From positions 1 through 64,000 of the forward strand of contig JAEXOO010000037.1 in NCBI GenBank assembly GCA_023439305.1: a DNA stretch of 64,000 nt, written 5' to 3'. The notes beneath the pieces are model-generated. The model was given only the letters and a program-made list of their open reading frames with translations, did not search any database and was not told the origin of the DNA. This document shows, piece after piece, positions 25,601 through 34,521 of the stretch. The stretch's first letter is position 1, and each line of letters opens with the position of its first letter. Position numbers and translations under genes: made by a program. This DNA is from Pseudomonadota bacterium. GTDB taxonomy: Bacteria; Pseudomonadota; Gammaproteobacteria; Burkholderiales; Burkholderiaceae_B.

Positions 25601-27682
25601 ATGTCCTTACCCGCACTTCCTCCATTTCCCTTGCACCGCGTGCGACAGGCTTGCCTGTCCCTGTCCGCCGTGCTGCTGCTCAGCGCCTGCAGCAGCGGCT
25701 CGTCGGGCAGCGATGCATCGCCAGCCCCCGGCCCTCAACCGGAACAACCCACTCCCGAAACCGGGAACAAGCCGCAGGCCCTGGGCGGCAAGAAAGCCCT
25801 GCTCGTCAGCATTGACGGCCTGACCTACGACGCCCTGCAACAGGCCCGCCGCGAAGGACGTCACCCCGCCCTGACCGCGCTGACGGTGGCCCCCGCCCAA
25901 ACCGGCGGCTACGTCGGTACAAGCAGCGAACAGCGCACCCTGCCTGTTCCCGGCTGGGCGTCGCTGGTGACCGGCACCTGGGCCGACCAACATGGCCTGC
26001 GCGGCGTCGGCGCCGAAGCCCAGACCTTGAACGCCCCCACCTTATTTGCACTGGCGTCCGAGCCGCAGACGGCAGCCACCGCTGTCAGCACCCGTGACTA
26101 CCGCACGCTGCTGCAGCCCGACCTGCAAGCCGGTCACATGATCGAGGCCGCCGACTGTACCGACTCGGACTCCTGCGTTAACGAGCAGGCCAGCCAATAC
26201 GTGCTGCAAGGCAAATCCCTGATTCTGGCCCAGCTGCAGGCGCCCGCCCGCGCTGCCGCCGAGCATGGCCTGGGCAGCGATGCCTACAAGCAAGCGGTGG
26301 AGCAGTCACTGACCACTCTGGATCAATTGGCAGCGCTGATCGAGACTCGCCGCCAGGCCGAATCCAGCGAAGACTGGCTGCTGTTGGTCACCACGGGCTA
26401 CGGCCTGGACGAGTTCGGCGGCACCACCGGTTCGCAATTCAACCGCAACAAGACCAGCTTCATCGCCGCCAACAAATCATTGCCCTCTTTGCCAGCTGCG
26501 GACAGCGCCGTGGCTGCCGATACCGACATGAACGAGCTGGCCGCCGTGATCGACATCGCGCCCACCGTGCTCGCCCACCTGGGCGCACAGGGCAAGGACT
26601 ACCGATTCCGCGGAACAGGCCTGCAAGCCGCTGCCAGCATCCGCGAACTGAGCTACCACAAGCCCGCCGACAAGAACATCGTGACCCTGCGCTGGGTCCT
26701 GCAAGGCGATGCGGGCCAAGAGGTGCGAGTTCTGCGCGACGGCGAACTGGTCGCCACGCTGCCAGCCGGCTCCACCCACTATGACGACACCTTGCCGGTT
26801 TCAGACACCGCTCAGGTCTATTCCTTCCGCTACAGCGTGCAATCAGGCCAGGCCGCATCCACTCTGCAAGTCGAGGCCGGCTATAAACCGCCGCCCAAGC
26901 TGGCTACCACCTTGAAAGACGGACTGGTCAGCTACTACCCGATGACAGCGCTGCCCCTCGTGGATGGCAAAGGCGGCACGACACTGCAGCCGTCGGCCAG
27001 CGGTGTGCCGGCCGGCTCGCTGGTCGCCGCCGACTTCCTGGATCCCGCTTCTCCGACCGGCGCACTGCGTATCCTGGGCGCCAACGCCGACGCCAACGGT
27101 ACGCGCGGCTACGCGTTGAACATGACGCGCGACGTGTTTTCCCTGGCCAGCGTGCCCCAATTCACGCTGGGCTTCTGGTTCCGCACCCCGCCCAGCTGCT
27201 CCAGCTACGGCTATGGCGCCGCGATGATGGCCAACAAGAACTACGACTCGGGCAACAACGCCGGCTTTGCGCTGGGACTGTTCAATTCCGGCGGCTGCGA
27301 CATCCGCTTCAACACGGGTTACGGCGGCGGCCGCAACGAAAGCCAAGGCTATCGCGTCACGCCCAATCAGTGGGCCTACGTGGCCGTCATCATCGACAAG
27401 AGCGGCAAAGTCATGCGCGGCCATGTCTTCGACCCTGCACTGGGCGCGCAGTTCAGCTCAGTGGCGCTGGAGACCCGCACCATCCAGGCGCTGGGCGGCA
27501 CCGGCGCGGGCAAGCTGGGCATCAACGAAGACGTGACCGGCCAGTACTACAAGCGCTGGAACCCTGGCTACGACGTGAACATGGATTTCGGCGAACTGGC
27601 GATCTGGGAGCGCGCCCTGAGCACAGACGAGCTGACCAGCATCTACGAATCCCGCAAGCCCCTTTCCAGCCTGCAACCCTGA
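25601..27682 (+). CDS. Lipoprotein of the alkaline phosphatase / type I phosphodiesterase superfamily with C-terminal LamG-like domain
   Basis: A 693-residue surface lipoprotein. A lipobox LLSAC places the lipid on Cys30, followed by a Ser/Pro-rich tether. Residues about 65-350 resemble the phosphodiesterase/phosphatase fold (ALLVSIDGLTYDAL with the metal-site Asp, PVPGWASLVTGTWADQHG with the nucleophile region, LVTTGYGLDEFGG, IAPTVLAHLG). Then comes a beta-sandwich linker, and from about 440 a concanavalin/LamG-like domain (FTLGFWFRTPP, NQWAYVAVIIDKSGKV, DFGELAIWERALS). Its substrate is unknown. The next gene starts 21 bases on; a phospholipase C gene follows, and a T2SS lies nearby, so it may be a T2SS-dependent surface enzyme. 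Confidence 0.8.
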   Translation: MSLPALPPFPLHRVRQACLSLSAVLLLSACSSGSSGSDASPAPGPQPEQPTPETGNKPQALGGKKALLVSIDGLTYDALQQARREGRHPALTALTVAPAQTGGYVGTSSEQRTLPVPGWASLVTGTWADQHGLRGVGAEAQTLNAPTLFALASEPQTAATAVSTRDYRTLLQPDLQAGHMIEAADCTDSDSCVNEQASQYVLQGKSLILAQLQAPARAAAEHGLGSDAYKQAVEQSLTTLDQLAALIETRRQAESSEDWLLLVTTGYGLDEFGGTTGSQFNRNKTSFIAANKSLPSLPAADSAVAADTDMNELAAVIDIAPTVLAHLGAQGKDYRFRGTGLQAAASIRELSYHKPADKNIVTLRWVLQGDAGQEVRVLRDGELVATLPAGSTHYDDTLPVSDTAQVYSFRYSVQSGQAASTLQVEAGYKPPPKLATTLKDGLVSYYPMTALPLVDGKGGTTLQPSASGVPAGSLVAADFLDPASPTGALRILGANADANGTRGYALNMTRDVFSLASVPQFTLGFWFRTPPSCSSYGYGAAMMANKNYDSGNNAGFALGLFNSGGCDIRFNTGYGGGRNESQGYRVTPNQWAYVAVIIDKSGKVMRGHVFDPALGAQFSSVALETRTIQALGGTGAGKLGINEDVTGQYYKRWNPGYDVNMDFGELAIWERALSTDELTSIYESRKPLSSLQP

Positions 27683-27703
27683 TTTCCCGAGCAAGGACTT
27701 TTC

Positions 27704-27904
27704 ATGAACGACATGATCGCTTCCCTTTCCGGCGCACGCCTCAAGCGCGCCGCGGCCCTGATGATGCTGTGCGGCCTGCTGGCCGCCTGCGACGGGGGCG
27801 GCTCCACCGGCCCGGCTCCGGAAAACCCGGGCCAGCCGGTCGAACCCGGCAATCCGGAAACGCCCACACCCGAAACCCCAAAGCAGCTTAAATGCGCCCC
27901 TTGA
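27704..27904 (+). CDS. Very small Pro-rich lipoprotein
   Basis: A 66-residue protein: basic start, hydrophobic helix, lipobox LLAAC (Cys29), then a tether rich in Pro, Glu and Thr (PETPTPETPK) ending LKCAP. It has no folded domain. Its tether resembles that of the preceding phosphodiesterase (PEQPTPETGN), so it may be the leftover N-terminus of a duplicated lipoprotein, or a true small lipoprotein co-expressed with the two phosphoesterases. It lies 21 bases after one gene and 22 before the next, in the same direction, so all three are likely one operon. Confidence 0.6.
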   Translation: MNDMIASLSGARLKRAAALMMLCGLLAACDGGGSTGPAPENPGQPVEPGNPETPTPETPKQLKCAP

Positions 27905-27926
27905 TCGCACTACGAGATTTGCCACA

Positions 27927-30101
27927 ATGACTTCACGCCGCAATTTCCTACGCAACGTCACCGGCGCCAGCCTGGCCGCCGGCTCCCTGGCCGCATTCCC
28001 CCCCAGCATCCGCAAGGCGCTGGCCATTCCGGCCAACAACAAGACCGGCACTATCAAGGATGTCGAGCACATCGTCGTCCTGATGCAGGAGAACCGCTCC
28101 TTCGACCATTACTTCGGCACGCTGAAAGGCGTGCGTGGCTTTGGCGACCGCTTCACCATTCCGCTGGCTAACGGCCGCAACGTCTGGCAGCAAAACTTCA
28201 GCACCACGGAAACCGTGCTGCCCTACCACCTGGACAGCACCAAAGGCAACGCCCAGCGCGTCAACGGCACCCCGCACGCCTGGGTGGACGGCCAACAAGC
28301 CTGGGATCATGGCCGCATGGCCTTCTGGCCCAAATACAAGAATCGCCACTCCATGGGCTTTTACCGCGAAGCCGAAGTCCCCTTCCAGTTCGCCATGGCC
28401 AATGCTTTCACCCTGTGCGACGCCTATCACTGTTCCATGCACACGGGCACCAACTCCAACCGCATGTTCCTGTGGACCGGCACCAACGGTCCCACCGGTA
28501 GCGGCGAATGCACCGTGAACAACGCCTGGGACAGCCTGGGCAGCTCCGCGCTGGGCTACGAATGGAAGACCTACCCCGAGCGTCTGGAAGAGGCCGGCAT
28601 CAGCTGGAAGGTCTACCAGAACCTGCCCGACAACTTCACCGACAATTCGCTGGCCGGCTTCAAGCAATACCGCCGCGCCAACGAACAGTCCGGCAAGCCG
28701 AACAATACTCCTTACGACCCTGCCGACGACGTAGGCAATCCGCTTTACAAGGGCGTGGCCAACACCATGCCCGACGGCGGCTTCTTCGAGCAATTGCGCA
28801 AGGATGTCATGGACGGCAAGCTGCCCCAGATTTCCTGGGTGGTCGCGCCGGCTAACTACTCCGAGCACCCAGGCCCTTCCAGCCCGGTGCAGGGCGCCTG
28901 GTATACGCAGGAGCTGCTGGACGCTCTGACGTCCAATCCCGAGGTCTGGAGCAAGACCGTGCTGCTGGTCAACTTCGACGAGAACGACGGTTTCTTCGAC
29001 CACGTGCCCTCGCCATCCGCCCCATCCATCGATCCAAGCACGGGCAAGCCCGCCGGCAAGACCACGCTGACCGACGAGCAGATCGCCTTCGAATACTACA
29101 ACTACCCCAGCCCCAAAGGCCTGGCCGGTCAGCCTGCTCGCGACGGCAAAGTATTCGGTCCCGGCGTGCGCGTTCCCATGTATGTGATCTCGCCCTGGAG
29201 CCGCGGCGGCTGGGTCAACTCGCAGGTGTTTGACCACACCTCTGTGATCCGCTTCATGGAAGAGCGTTTCGGCGTGATGGAGCCTAACATCAGCCCCTAT
29301 CGCCGCGCCGTCTGCGGCGACCTGACCAGCGCGTTCAACTTCGCCAGCCCCAACGACGAGCCCTTGCCTACGCTGAAAGGCCGTCGCAGCCGCCAGGAAG
29401 CCGATGCAATCCGCAGCGCCCAGGAACGTCTGGCGCAGGTTCCGCAACCGGTGGATAACCAGCGCATTCCCGTGCAGCAGACTGGCGTGCGCCCCTCGCG
29501 CGCCCTGCCCTATGAACTGCACGTCAGCGCCCGCTGCGACAGCAACAAAGGGGTGCAGCTGCTGTTCTCCAACACTGGCAAAGCCGCCGCCGTGTTCCAT
29601 GTCTATGACAAGCTGAATCTGGATCGTATGCCGCGCCGTTATATGGTCGGGCCCGACCAGATTCTGGATGATGTCTGGGATGCGCAAGCCGACAACTTGG
29701 GGCACTACGATCTGTGGGTGCTGGGTCCCAACGGCTTTCACCGCCACTTCCGCGGCGATGTCAGCGTGCTGAGCCAGCCGGAACAGGCCCGTCCCGAGAT
29801 CCGCGTGTGCTACGAAGTCACTCAAGGCGATGTGTACCTGGAACTGATGAATGGCGGCCAGTCGGCCTGCACCTTCACCATTCAGTCCATGGCCTACCGT
29901 GAAGACGGCCCTTGGGAGGTCACCGTCGAGTCCGGCCAACAGGCCAAGCAGTCCTGGGCGCTGGCTTCCAGCGGACACTGGTACGACTTCGTGGTGCGCA
30001 GCAGCAGCGACTCCAGCTACTACCGCCGTTTTGCCGGTCGCGTAGAATCGGGCGTGCATGGCGTCAGTGATCCGGCCCTGGGCATCCCCGCCTATCTGTA
30101 A
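27927..30101 (+). CDS. plcN: Phosphocholine-specific phospholipase C (Tat-exported)
   Basis: A 724-residue secreted enzyme that splits phosphatidylcholine-type lipids into diacylglycerol and phosphocholine. The N-terminus SRRNFLR is a twin-arginine signal. The phosphoesterase domain shows VVLMQENRSFDHYFGTLKG (50-68), HTGTNSNRMFLWTGT and VLLVNFDENDGFFDH. After about residue 500 there are two C-terminal beta domains of the bacterial phospholipase C type (LPYELHVSARCDSNKG and ARPEIRVCYEVTQG). Close to PlcN/PlcH of P. aeruginosa, which cross the outer membrane by a T2SS and are induced when phosphate is short. The haemolytic subtype (PlcH) cannot be ruled out. Confidence 0.92.
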   Translation: MTSRRNFLRNVTGASLAAGSLAAFPPSIRKALAIPANNKTGTIKDVEHIVVLMQENRSFDHYFGTLKGVRGFGDRFTIPLANGRNVWQQNFSTTETVLPYHLDSTKGNAQRVNGTPHAWVDGQQAWDHGRMAFWPKYKNRHSMGFYREAEVPFQFAMANAFTLCDAYHCSMHTGTNSNRMFLWTGTNGPTGSGECTVNNAWDSLGSSALGYEWKTYPERLEEAGISWKVYQNLPDNFTDNSLAGFKQYRRANEQSGKPNNTPYDPADDVGNPLYKGVANTMPDGGFFEQLRKDVMDGKLPQISWVVAPANYSEHPGPSSPVQGAWYTQELLDALTSNPEVWSKTVLLVNFDENDGFFDHVPSPSAPSIDPSTGKPAGKTTLTDEQIAFEYYNYPSPKGLAGQPARDGKVFGPGVRVPMYVISPWSRGGWVNSQVFDHTSVIRFMEERFGVMEPNISPYRRAVCGDLTSAFNFASPNDEPLPTLKGRRSRQEADAIRSAQERLAQVPQPVDNQRIPVQQTGVRPSRALPYELHVSARCDSNKGVQLLFSNTGKAAAVFHVYDKLNLDRMPRRYMVGPDQILDDVWDAQADNLGHYDLWVLGPNGFHRHFRGDVSVLSQPEQARPEIRVCYEVTQGDVYLELMNGGQSACTFTIQSMAYREDGPWEVTVESGQQAKQSWALASSGHWYDFVVRSSSDSSYYRRFAGRVESGVHGVSDPALGIPAYL

Positions 30102-30138
30102 ACCAAGGCCATAACCTTCCGCGTCCTGCGCGGACTTT

Positions 30139-30178
30139 CCCCGAAGCGCAAGCCCACCTTGCCTTCGGGGATTTTTTT
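30139..30178 (+). terminator. Rho-independent terminator after phospholipase C
   Basis: CCCCGAAG and CTTCGGGG stem, then A and seven T, about 40 bases after the stop at 30101. Confidence 0.9.
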
Positions 30179-30263
30179 GCCCGCCCAGCGCCGTCCGCTT
30201 GCCCGATAGCGGGACGCACGTGGTGAGCGCATAATGGCTGGGCATTCTTGTCCGGAGCGCCCC

Positions 30264-30917
30264 ATGAATCCGTCTGCCATACCCAATGCCGACTACGATG
30301 AAGCCGACTTGATCCGGCGCGCCCTGCGACGTGATACCGGGGCGCTGCGCCAGATAATGGAAACCTACAACCGCCGGCTTTTCCGGCTGGCGTGCAGCAT
30401 TGTGCGCGACCCCGACGACGCCCGGGATGTCGTACAGGAAGCCTATTTGCTGGCCTTCAGTCATCTGGACAGTTTTCGGGGCGACAGCACGCTGTCCACC
30501 TGGCTGTGCCGCATCACCATCCATCAGGCGTTGGGATTAAAACGCCGCCGGACACACGAGCGCCTGGACGAGGACGGCCTCGCCGCCCAACCTTCCCTGG
30601 CGCCGGACCCCGAACGCGCCACGGCGCAACGCCAGTTTATCCATCAAGTCGAGCAGGCCATCCTTGAGCTGCCGTTGCCCTACCGCGCCGTCATCATGGC
30701 CCGCGCCGTCGAAGGACTGAGCGTAGAAGAAACCGCCCATGTGCTGGACATAAGGCCCGAAACTGTAAAAACACGTTTGCATCGGGCACGACGCCTGCTG
30801 GAACTGGCCTTGCAAGAGCCTGGCGCACCCCGGCTATTGGATGTATTCCCCTTTGCGGGTCCGCGCTGCCAGGCCTTGACGCGAGCCGTCCTGGCGGCGC
30901 TAGGCGTAAACCCCTAG
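30264..30917 (+). CDS. ECF RNA polymerase sigma factor
   Basis: A 217-residue sigma-70 family factor. Region 2 covers about 25-90 (YNRRLFRLACSIVRDPDDARDVVQEAYLLAFSHLDSFRG, then STWLCRITIHQAL), and region 4 about 130-185 (LELPLPYRAVIMARAVEGLSVEETAHVL, then ETVKTRLHRARRLL). The start at 30264 has GGAG in front and replaces a longer frame. No anti-sigma gene is next to it; the following genes encode a DUF4142 protein and a cupredoxin, both periplasmic. It lacks the FecI/VreI-type context (no receptor or FecR-like gene), so it is probably not the PdtA-system sigma factor. Confidence 0.92.
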   Translation: MNPSAIPNADYDEADLIRRALRRDTGALRQIMETYNRRLFRLACSIVRDPDDARDVVQEAYLLAFSHLDSFRGDSTLSTWLCRITIHQALGLKRRRTHERLDEDGLAAQPSLAPDPERATAQRQFIHQVEQAILELPLPYRAVIMARAVEGLSVEETAHVLDIRPETVKTRLHRARRLLELALQEPGAPRLLDVFPFAGPRCQALTRAVLAALGVNP

Positions 30918-31010
30918 CCCCGGCCCGTAACCTTATCCGCGCTACCGCCATCCAATGGGCATCCACAACACCTTCATCCTGAAGGATGGGATTTCCCACC
31001 GGAGGCTTTC

Positions 31011-31532
31011 ATGCTGATACGCACCACTCTTGCCGCTGTGTTTTTGTCCACATTCGCACTGGCCGCACCCGGTCACGCGGCAGAAAAACTCAACGACGCG
31101 CAGATCGCGCACATCGCCTACACCGCCGGCGACCTGGACGTGCAGGCCGCGCGCCAGGCGCTGTCCAAAACCCAGAACCCTTCCGTGCGCGACTTCGCCC
31201 AGACCATGGAGCGAGACCATCAAGCCGTCAATCAGCAAGCCCTGGCCCTGCTCAAGGAGCTGGGCGTCACCGCCCAGGACAACCCCACCAGCCAGTCCTT
31301 GGTAAAAGAAGCCGGCCAGGAACACGCCAAGCTCGCCAAGCTGGATGGCGCGGCCTTCGACAAAGCCTATGCCCAGAACGAAGTGGCCTATCACAAGCAG
31401 GTGAACAGCGCCCTGGAAAGCGCGCTGATCCCCGGCGCCCAGAATCCCAAGTTGAAAAGTCTGCTTGAAACCGGGCTGAAACTGTTCCAGGGCCACCAGA
31501 AACACGCCGAGCATCTGGCGAGCCAACTTTAG
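31011..31532 (+). CDS. DUF4142 periplasmic helical protein
   Basis: A 173-residue protein with a signal peptide (cut near GHA/AE) and a ferritin-like helical DUF4142 region (LNDAQIAHIAYTAGDLDVQAARQAL, VRDFAQTMERDHQAVNQQALAL, AYHKQVNSAL, HQKHAEHL) with several His and Glu in helices. Function unknown; relatives often sit beside stress sigma factors. It lies 93 bases after the ECF gene and 10 before the cupredoxin gene, with GGAGGC before its ATG. Confidence 0.85.
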   Translation: MLIRTTLAAVFLSTFALAAPGHAAEKLNDAQIAHIAYTAGDLDVQAARQALSKTQNPSVRDFAQTMERDHQAVNQQALALLKELGVTAQDNPTSQSLVKEAGQEHAKLAKLDGAAFDKAYAQNEVAYHKQVNSALESALIPGAQNPKLKSLLETGLKLFQGHQKHAEHLASQL

Positions 31533-31542
31533 GACGGCCGCC

Positions 31543-31857
31543 ATGACTATCTTGCGCATGAGCACCTTATTGGCCGGATCGCTGCTGGCGGCCAGCGCTC
31601 TGGCCGCCACCCATGAGGTCACCATCGTGAACCTGGCCTTCACGCCTGCCGTGCTCCAGGCGCAGGTGGGCGACACCGTGGTGTGGCGCAACCAGGATGT
31701 GATCGACCATACCGCCACTGTGAACCAGGCCTGGGAGGTGGTGATTCCGGCCGGGAAATCGGCCAGCCGGGTACTGGAACACGTTGCCGACCAGACCTAC
31801 TACTGTCGCTACCATCCCACCATGACAGCGCGTCTGGTCGTCACGGCAAAGCCGTAA
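31543..31857 (+). CDS. Small periplasmic cupredoxin (amicyanin/plastocyanin-like)
   Basis: A 104-residue blue-copper-type protein with a signal peptide (cut near SALA/AT). All four type 1 copper ligands can be assigned: His56 (VIDHTA), Cys88, His91 and Met94 (YYCRYHPTM). It probably carries electrons or handles copper in the periplasm. It is the third gene after the ECF sigma factor and ends 24 bases before the convergent gspF stop. Confidence 0.88.
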   Translation: MTILRMSTLLAGSLLAASALAATHEVTIVNLAFTPAVLQAQVGDTVVWRNQDVIDHTATVNQAWEVVIPAGKSASRVLEHVADQTYYCRYHPTMTARLVVTAKP

Positions 31858-31881
31858 ACAGGAGACCGGGCCGCGCAGGCG

Positions 31882-33084
31882 CTATTGAACCAATTGATTC
31901 ATTTCGATGATGGGCAACATGACGGCCAGCACAATCATCAGCACCAGCCCCCCCATCAGCAGGATCATCAGCGGTTCAAGCAGGGCTGTCATGGCCAGAG
32001 CGCGGCGCTCCAGCTCGGCGGACAGGGTGCCGGCGGCCCGATCCAACATGGGCGCCAGTTCGCCTGTTTTCTCGCCGCTGGCGATCAGTTGCACCAGCAA
32101 GGGCGGGAACAGACGGCTGCGCTGCAGGGCGGCGGCCAGGGGCAGGCCCTCGCGCACGCGCGCAGCCGCCTGCTCCACCGCCTCGCGCAAAGCCAGGTTG
32201 GACAAGGTTCGGCCGGCGGCCTCCAGCGCAGTCAACAAAGGCACATTGCTCCCCGCCAGGATCGCCAGCGTCGCGGCAAAGCGGGCCGTGTCCACTCCCA
32301 ACAGATACCCGCCCAGCACCGGTAGGCGCAACAAGCGCCTGTGCACGGACAGGCGAACGGCGGGCCGGCGCAGCAACGCGGCCAGCGCCACGCCGGCCAG
32401 AACCGCCAGCACCATGGCCGCGCCTCCCCACTCGCGCACGGCATCGCTGGCGGCAATCATGATGCGCGTCAACAAAGGCAACTGCTGCTTGGCCTGCGTG
32501 AATGCGCCGACAACCTGCGGCACCACATAGCTGAGCAGAAACACCACCATGGCGGCGGAAATCAGACTGACGATGGCCGGATAGATGAACGCCGTCAGCA
32601 CCTTGCCGCGCAAGGCCCCGCTGTCCTCAATAAAGCTGGCCAGGCGGTCGAGCACCTGTTCCAGCTCGCCCGACTGCTCACCCGCCCGCACCAAGGCACG
32701 ATAAATGTCGGGAAAATCCCGTGGATGCCCGGCCAGCGCATCGCTCAAACTCTGACCGGCGCGGATATCGGCCCGCAAGGCAGCCAGCAGCTGGGTCACG
32801 GCGCGACGCGGCGCCTGCTCCATGACCACGCTCAGACTGGCCTCCAAGGAAAGACCCGCGGCCACCAGGCTGGCCAGTTGCCGGGTCAGCCAGGACAGCT
32901 CGCTGCGACGCAAGCCCGAGCTGCGAGCCCGGGCGGATGCTCGTGATCGACCCGGCTTCAAGGAAACAGTCAACAAGCCGCGGCCCAGCAACTGCTGCCG
33001 CGCCAGGCGCTCGCTGTCGGCCTCCAGCACGCCGCGCTCGCTGCGCCCGGACTGGTCCACCGCTTCGTAATGATACGTTCCCAT
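31882..33084 (-). CDS. gspF: T2SS inner-membrane platform protein GspF
   Basis: A 400-residue polytopic protein, the usual family length. It opens with YHYEAVDQSGRSERGVLEADS and has two repeated GspF domains (about 65-190 and 270-390), each ending in membrane helices (GKVLTAFIYPAIVSLISAAMVVFLLSYVVPQV and LEPLMILLMGGLVLMIVLAVMLPI; shown here only as landmarks). It anchors the ATPase GspE in the export machine. Last gene of the minus-strand G-to-F operon, 18 bases after gspE. Confidence 0.95.
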   Translation of the reverse strand: MGTYHYEAVDQSGRSERGVLEADSERLARQQLLGRGLLTVSLKPGRSRASARARSSGLRRSELSWLTRQLASLVAAGLSLEASLSVVMEQAPRRAVTQLLAALRADIRAGQSLSDALAGHPRDFPDIYRALVRAGEQSGELEQVLDRLASFIEDSGALRGKVLTAFIYPAIVSLISAAMVVFLLSYVVPQVVGAFTQAKQQLPLLTRIMIAASDAVREWGGAAMVLAVLAGVALAALLRRPAVRLSVHRRLLRLPVLGGYLLGVDTARFAATLAILAGSNVPLLTALEAAGRTLSNLALREAVEQAAARVREGLPLAAALQRSRLFPPLLVQLIASGEKTGELAPMLDRAAGTLSAELERRALAMTALLEPLMILLMGGLVLMIVLAVMLPIIEMNQLVQ

Positions 33085-33102
33085 GTCGCGGTCTCCGTGC
33101 GC

Positions 33103-34521
33103 CTATAGCTCGCGAGTCACGCGCAAGACTTCTTCCTGCGTGCTCAACCCCAAGCGCACCCAGCGTTCGGCGTCTTCGCGCAGGGTGCGCATGCCCGCCT
33201 GGCGCGCCGCTTGCCGCAAGGCAGGCTCTGCGCCCGCTTCGGTCAGCAACTGCTGGGCGCGCTCATCTACCCGATAGAGCTCATGGATGCCGGTCCGTCC
33301 CTGATAGCCAGTGTGAGCGCATTGCTCGCAGCCGCCGTCGCGCGCCCGGAACAATCCGTCCCCCTGCGGTTCCCGGCAATGCAGGCACAGCTTGCGAATC
33401 AGTCGCTGGGCCAGCACCCCGCGCAGCGTGGACGCCAGCAAGAACGGCTCCACCCCCATATCGGACAGCCGGGTCGCGGCCGATACCGCATCGTTGGTAT
33501 GCAGCGTGGCCAGCACCAAATGACCGGTCAGAGATGCCTGAACGGCAATCTGCGCCGTTTCCAGATCGCGGATCTCCCCGATCATGATGATGTCCGGATC
33601 CTGACGCAGAATCGCCCGCAAGGCGCGCGCAAAGGTCAATTCGATGCGCGGGTTGACTTGCGTCTGCCCCACGCCGGGCAGGTCGTATTCGATCGGATCC
33701 TCGACGGTCAGCACATTGCTGCGCGCAGTGTCCACCCGCCCCAGCGCGGCATACAGCGTTGTCGTCTTGCCGCTGCCCGTCGGTCCGGTCACCAGCACAA
33801 TGCCGTGCGGCTGATGAATCAGCTCATCGAGCTGGGCCAGAATATCCGGCGCCATGCCCAGCCGCTCCAGCTCCAGACGACCTGCGGACTTGTCCAGCAA
33901 GCGCATCACAGCGCGTTCGCCATGGCCGGTCGGCAGAATCGACACGCGCAGGTCCAGCGCCCGCCCGCCCACCTTCAGGGCGATCCGGCCATCCTGCGGC
34001 AAACGCTTCTCGGCAATATCCAGGCTGGCCATGATCTTGATCCGGGACACCAAAGCGCCATGCAAGGCGCGACGCGGGCTGACGATATCCCGCAGGCGTC
34101 CGTCCACTCGGTAGCGCACGACAGAATGCGTCTCGTAGGGTTCCAGGTGGATATCGCTGGCCTCGTCCCGCACCGCCTGCGTGAACAAGGCATTGATCAT
34201 GCGGATCACCGGCGCGTCGTCCTGGGTCTCCAGCAGATCGGTCACCTCCGGCAGCTCCTGCATCAGCCGATCCAGGTCGACCTCGCTGGCGGCGGCATCC
34301 ACGACACTGGCCGCATCATCCCCCTGGGCATAATGGGCGTCGATCAGGGTGTCCAGCTCCAGATCCGGCACCGTGTGCTCATCCAGCTCCGGATAACGCC
34401 GTCTCAACTCGGTCAAGGCCCAGTCGGGAGTGCGTTCGCTGACGGCGATACGCCATACGCCGTCCTGGCGCATCAGCACAGCGCGCTGTTGGCGCGCCCA
34501 GGAATACGGCAGGCGATTCAT
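33103..34521 (-). CDS. gspE: T2SS ATPase GspE
   Basis: A 472-residue cytoplasmic ATPase that drives pseudopilus growth. Walker A is GPTGSGKT (246-253); the Asp box is around LTVEDPIEYD (271-280); Walker B is IIMIGEIRD (311-319); the His box is TGHLVLATLHTND (332-344). The zinc cysteines are Cys379, Cys382, Cys398 and Cys401. The N-terminal domain is short, as in minimal GspE proteins. Its ATG overlaps the gspD stop by four bases. Confidence 0.96.
   Translation of the reverse strand: MNRLPYSWARQQRAVLMRQDGVWRIAVSERTPDWALTELRRRYPELDEHTVPDLELDTLIDAHYAQGDDAASVVDAAASEVDLDRLMQELPEVTDLLETQDDAPVIRMINALFTQAVRDEASDIHLEPYETHSVVRYRVDGRLRDIVSPRRALHGALVSRIKIMASLDIAEKRLPQDGRIALKVGGRALDLRVSILPTGHGERAVMRLLDKSAGRLELERLGMAPDILAQLDELIHQPHGIVLVTGPTGSGKTTTLYAALGRVDTARSNVLTVEDPIEYDLPGVGQTQVNPRIELTFARALRAILRQDPDIIMIGEIRDLETAQIAVQASLTGHLVLATLHTNDAVSAATRLSDMGVEPFLLASTLRGVLAQRLIRKLCLHCREPQGDGLFRARDGGCEQCAHTGYQGRTGIHELYRVDERAQQLLTEAGAEPALRQAARQAGMRTLREDAERWVRLGLSTQEEVLRVTREL

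Noticed and set aside
27948..30524. 858-codon open frame on the minus strand
   Set aside because: Antisense shadow of the phospholipase C gene caused by GC-rich third positions; the sense frame has full domain motifs.
30264..30917. The ECF sigma factor as the VreI-type regulator of the PdtA-like gene
   Set aside because: No receptor or FecR-like anti-sigma gene is adjacent, and it heads its own DUF4142-cupredoxin operon.
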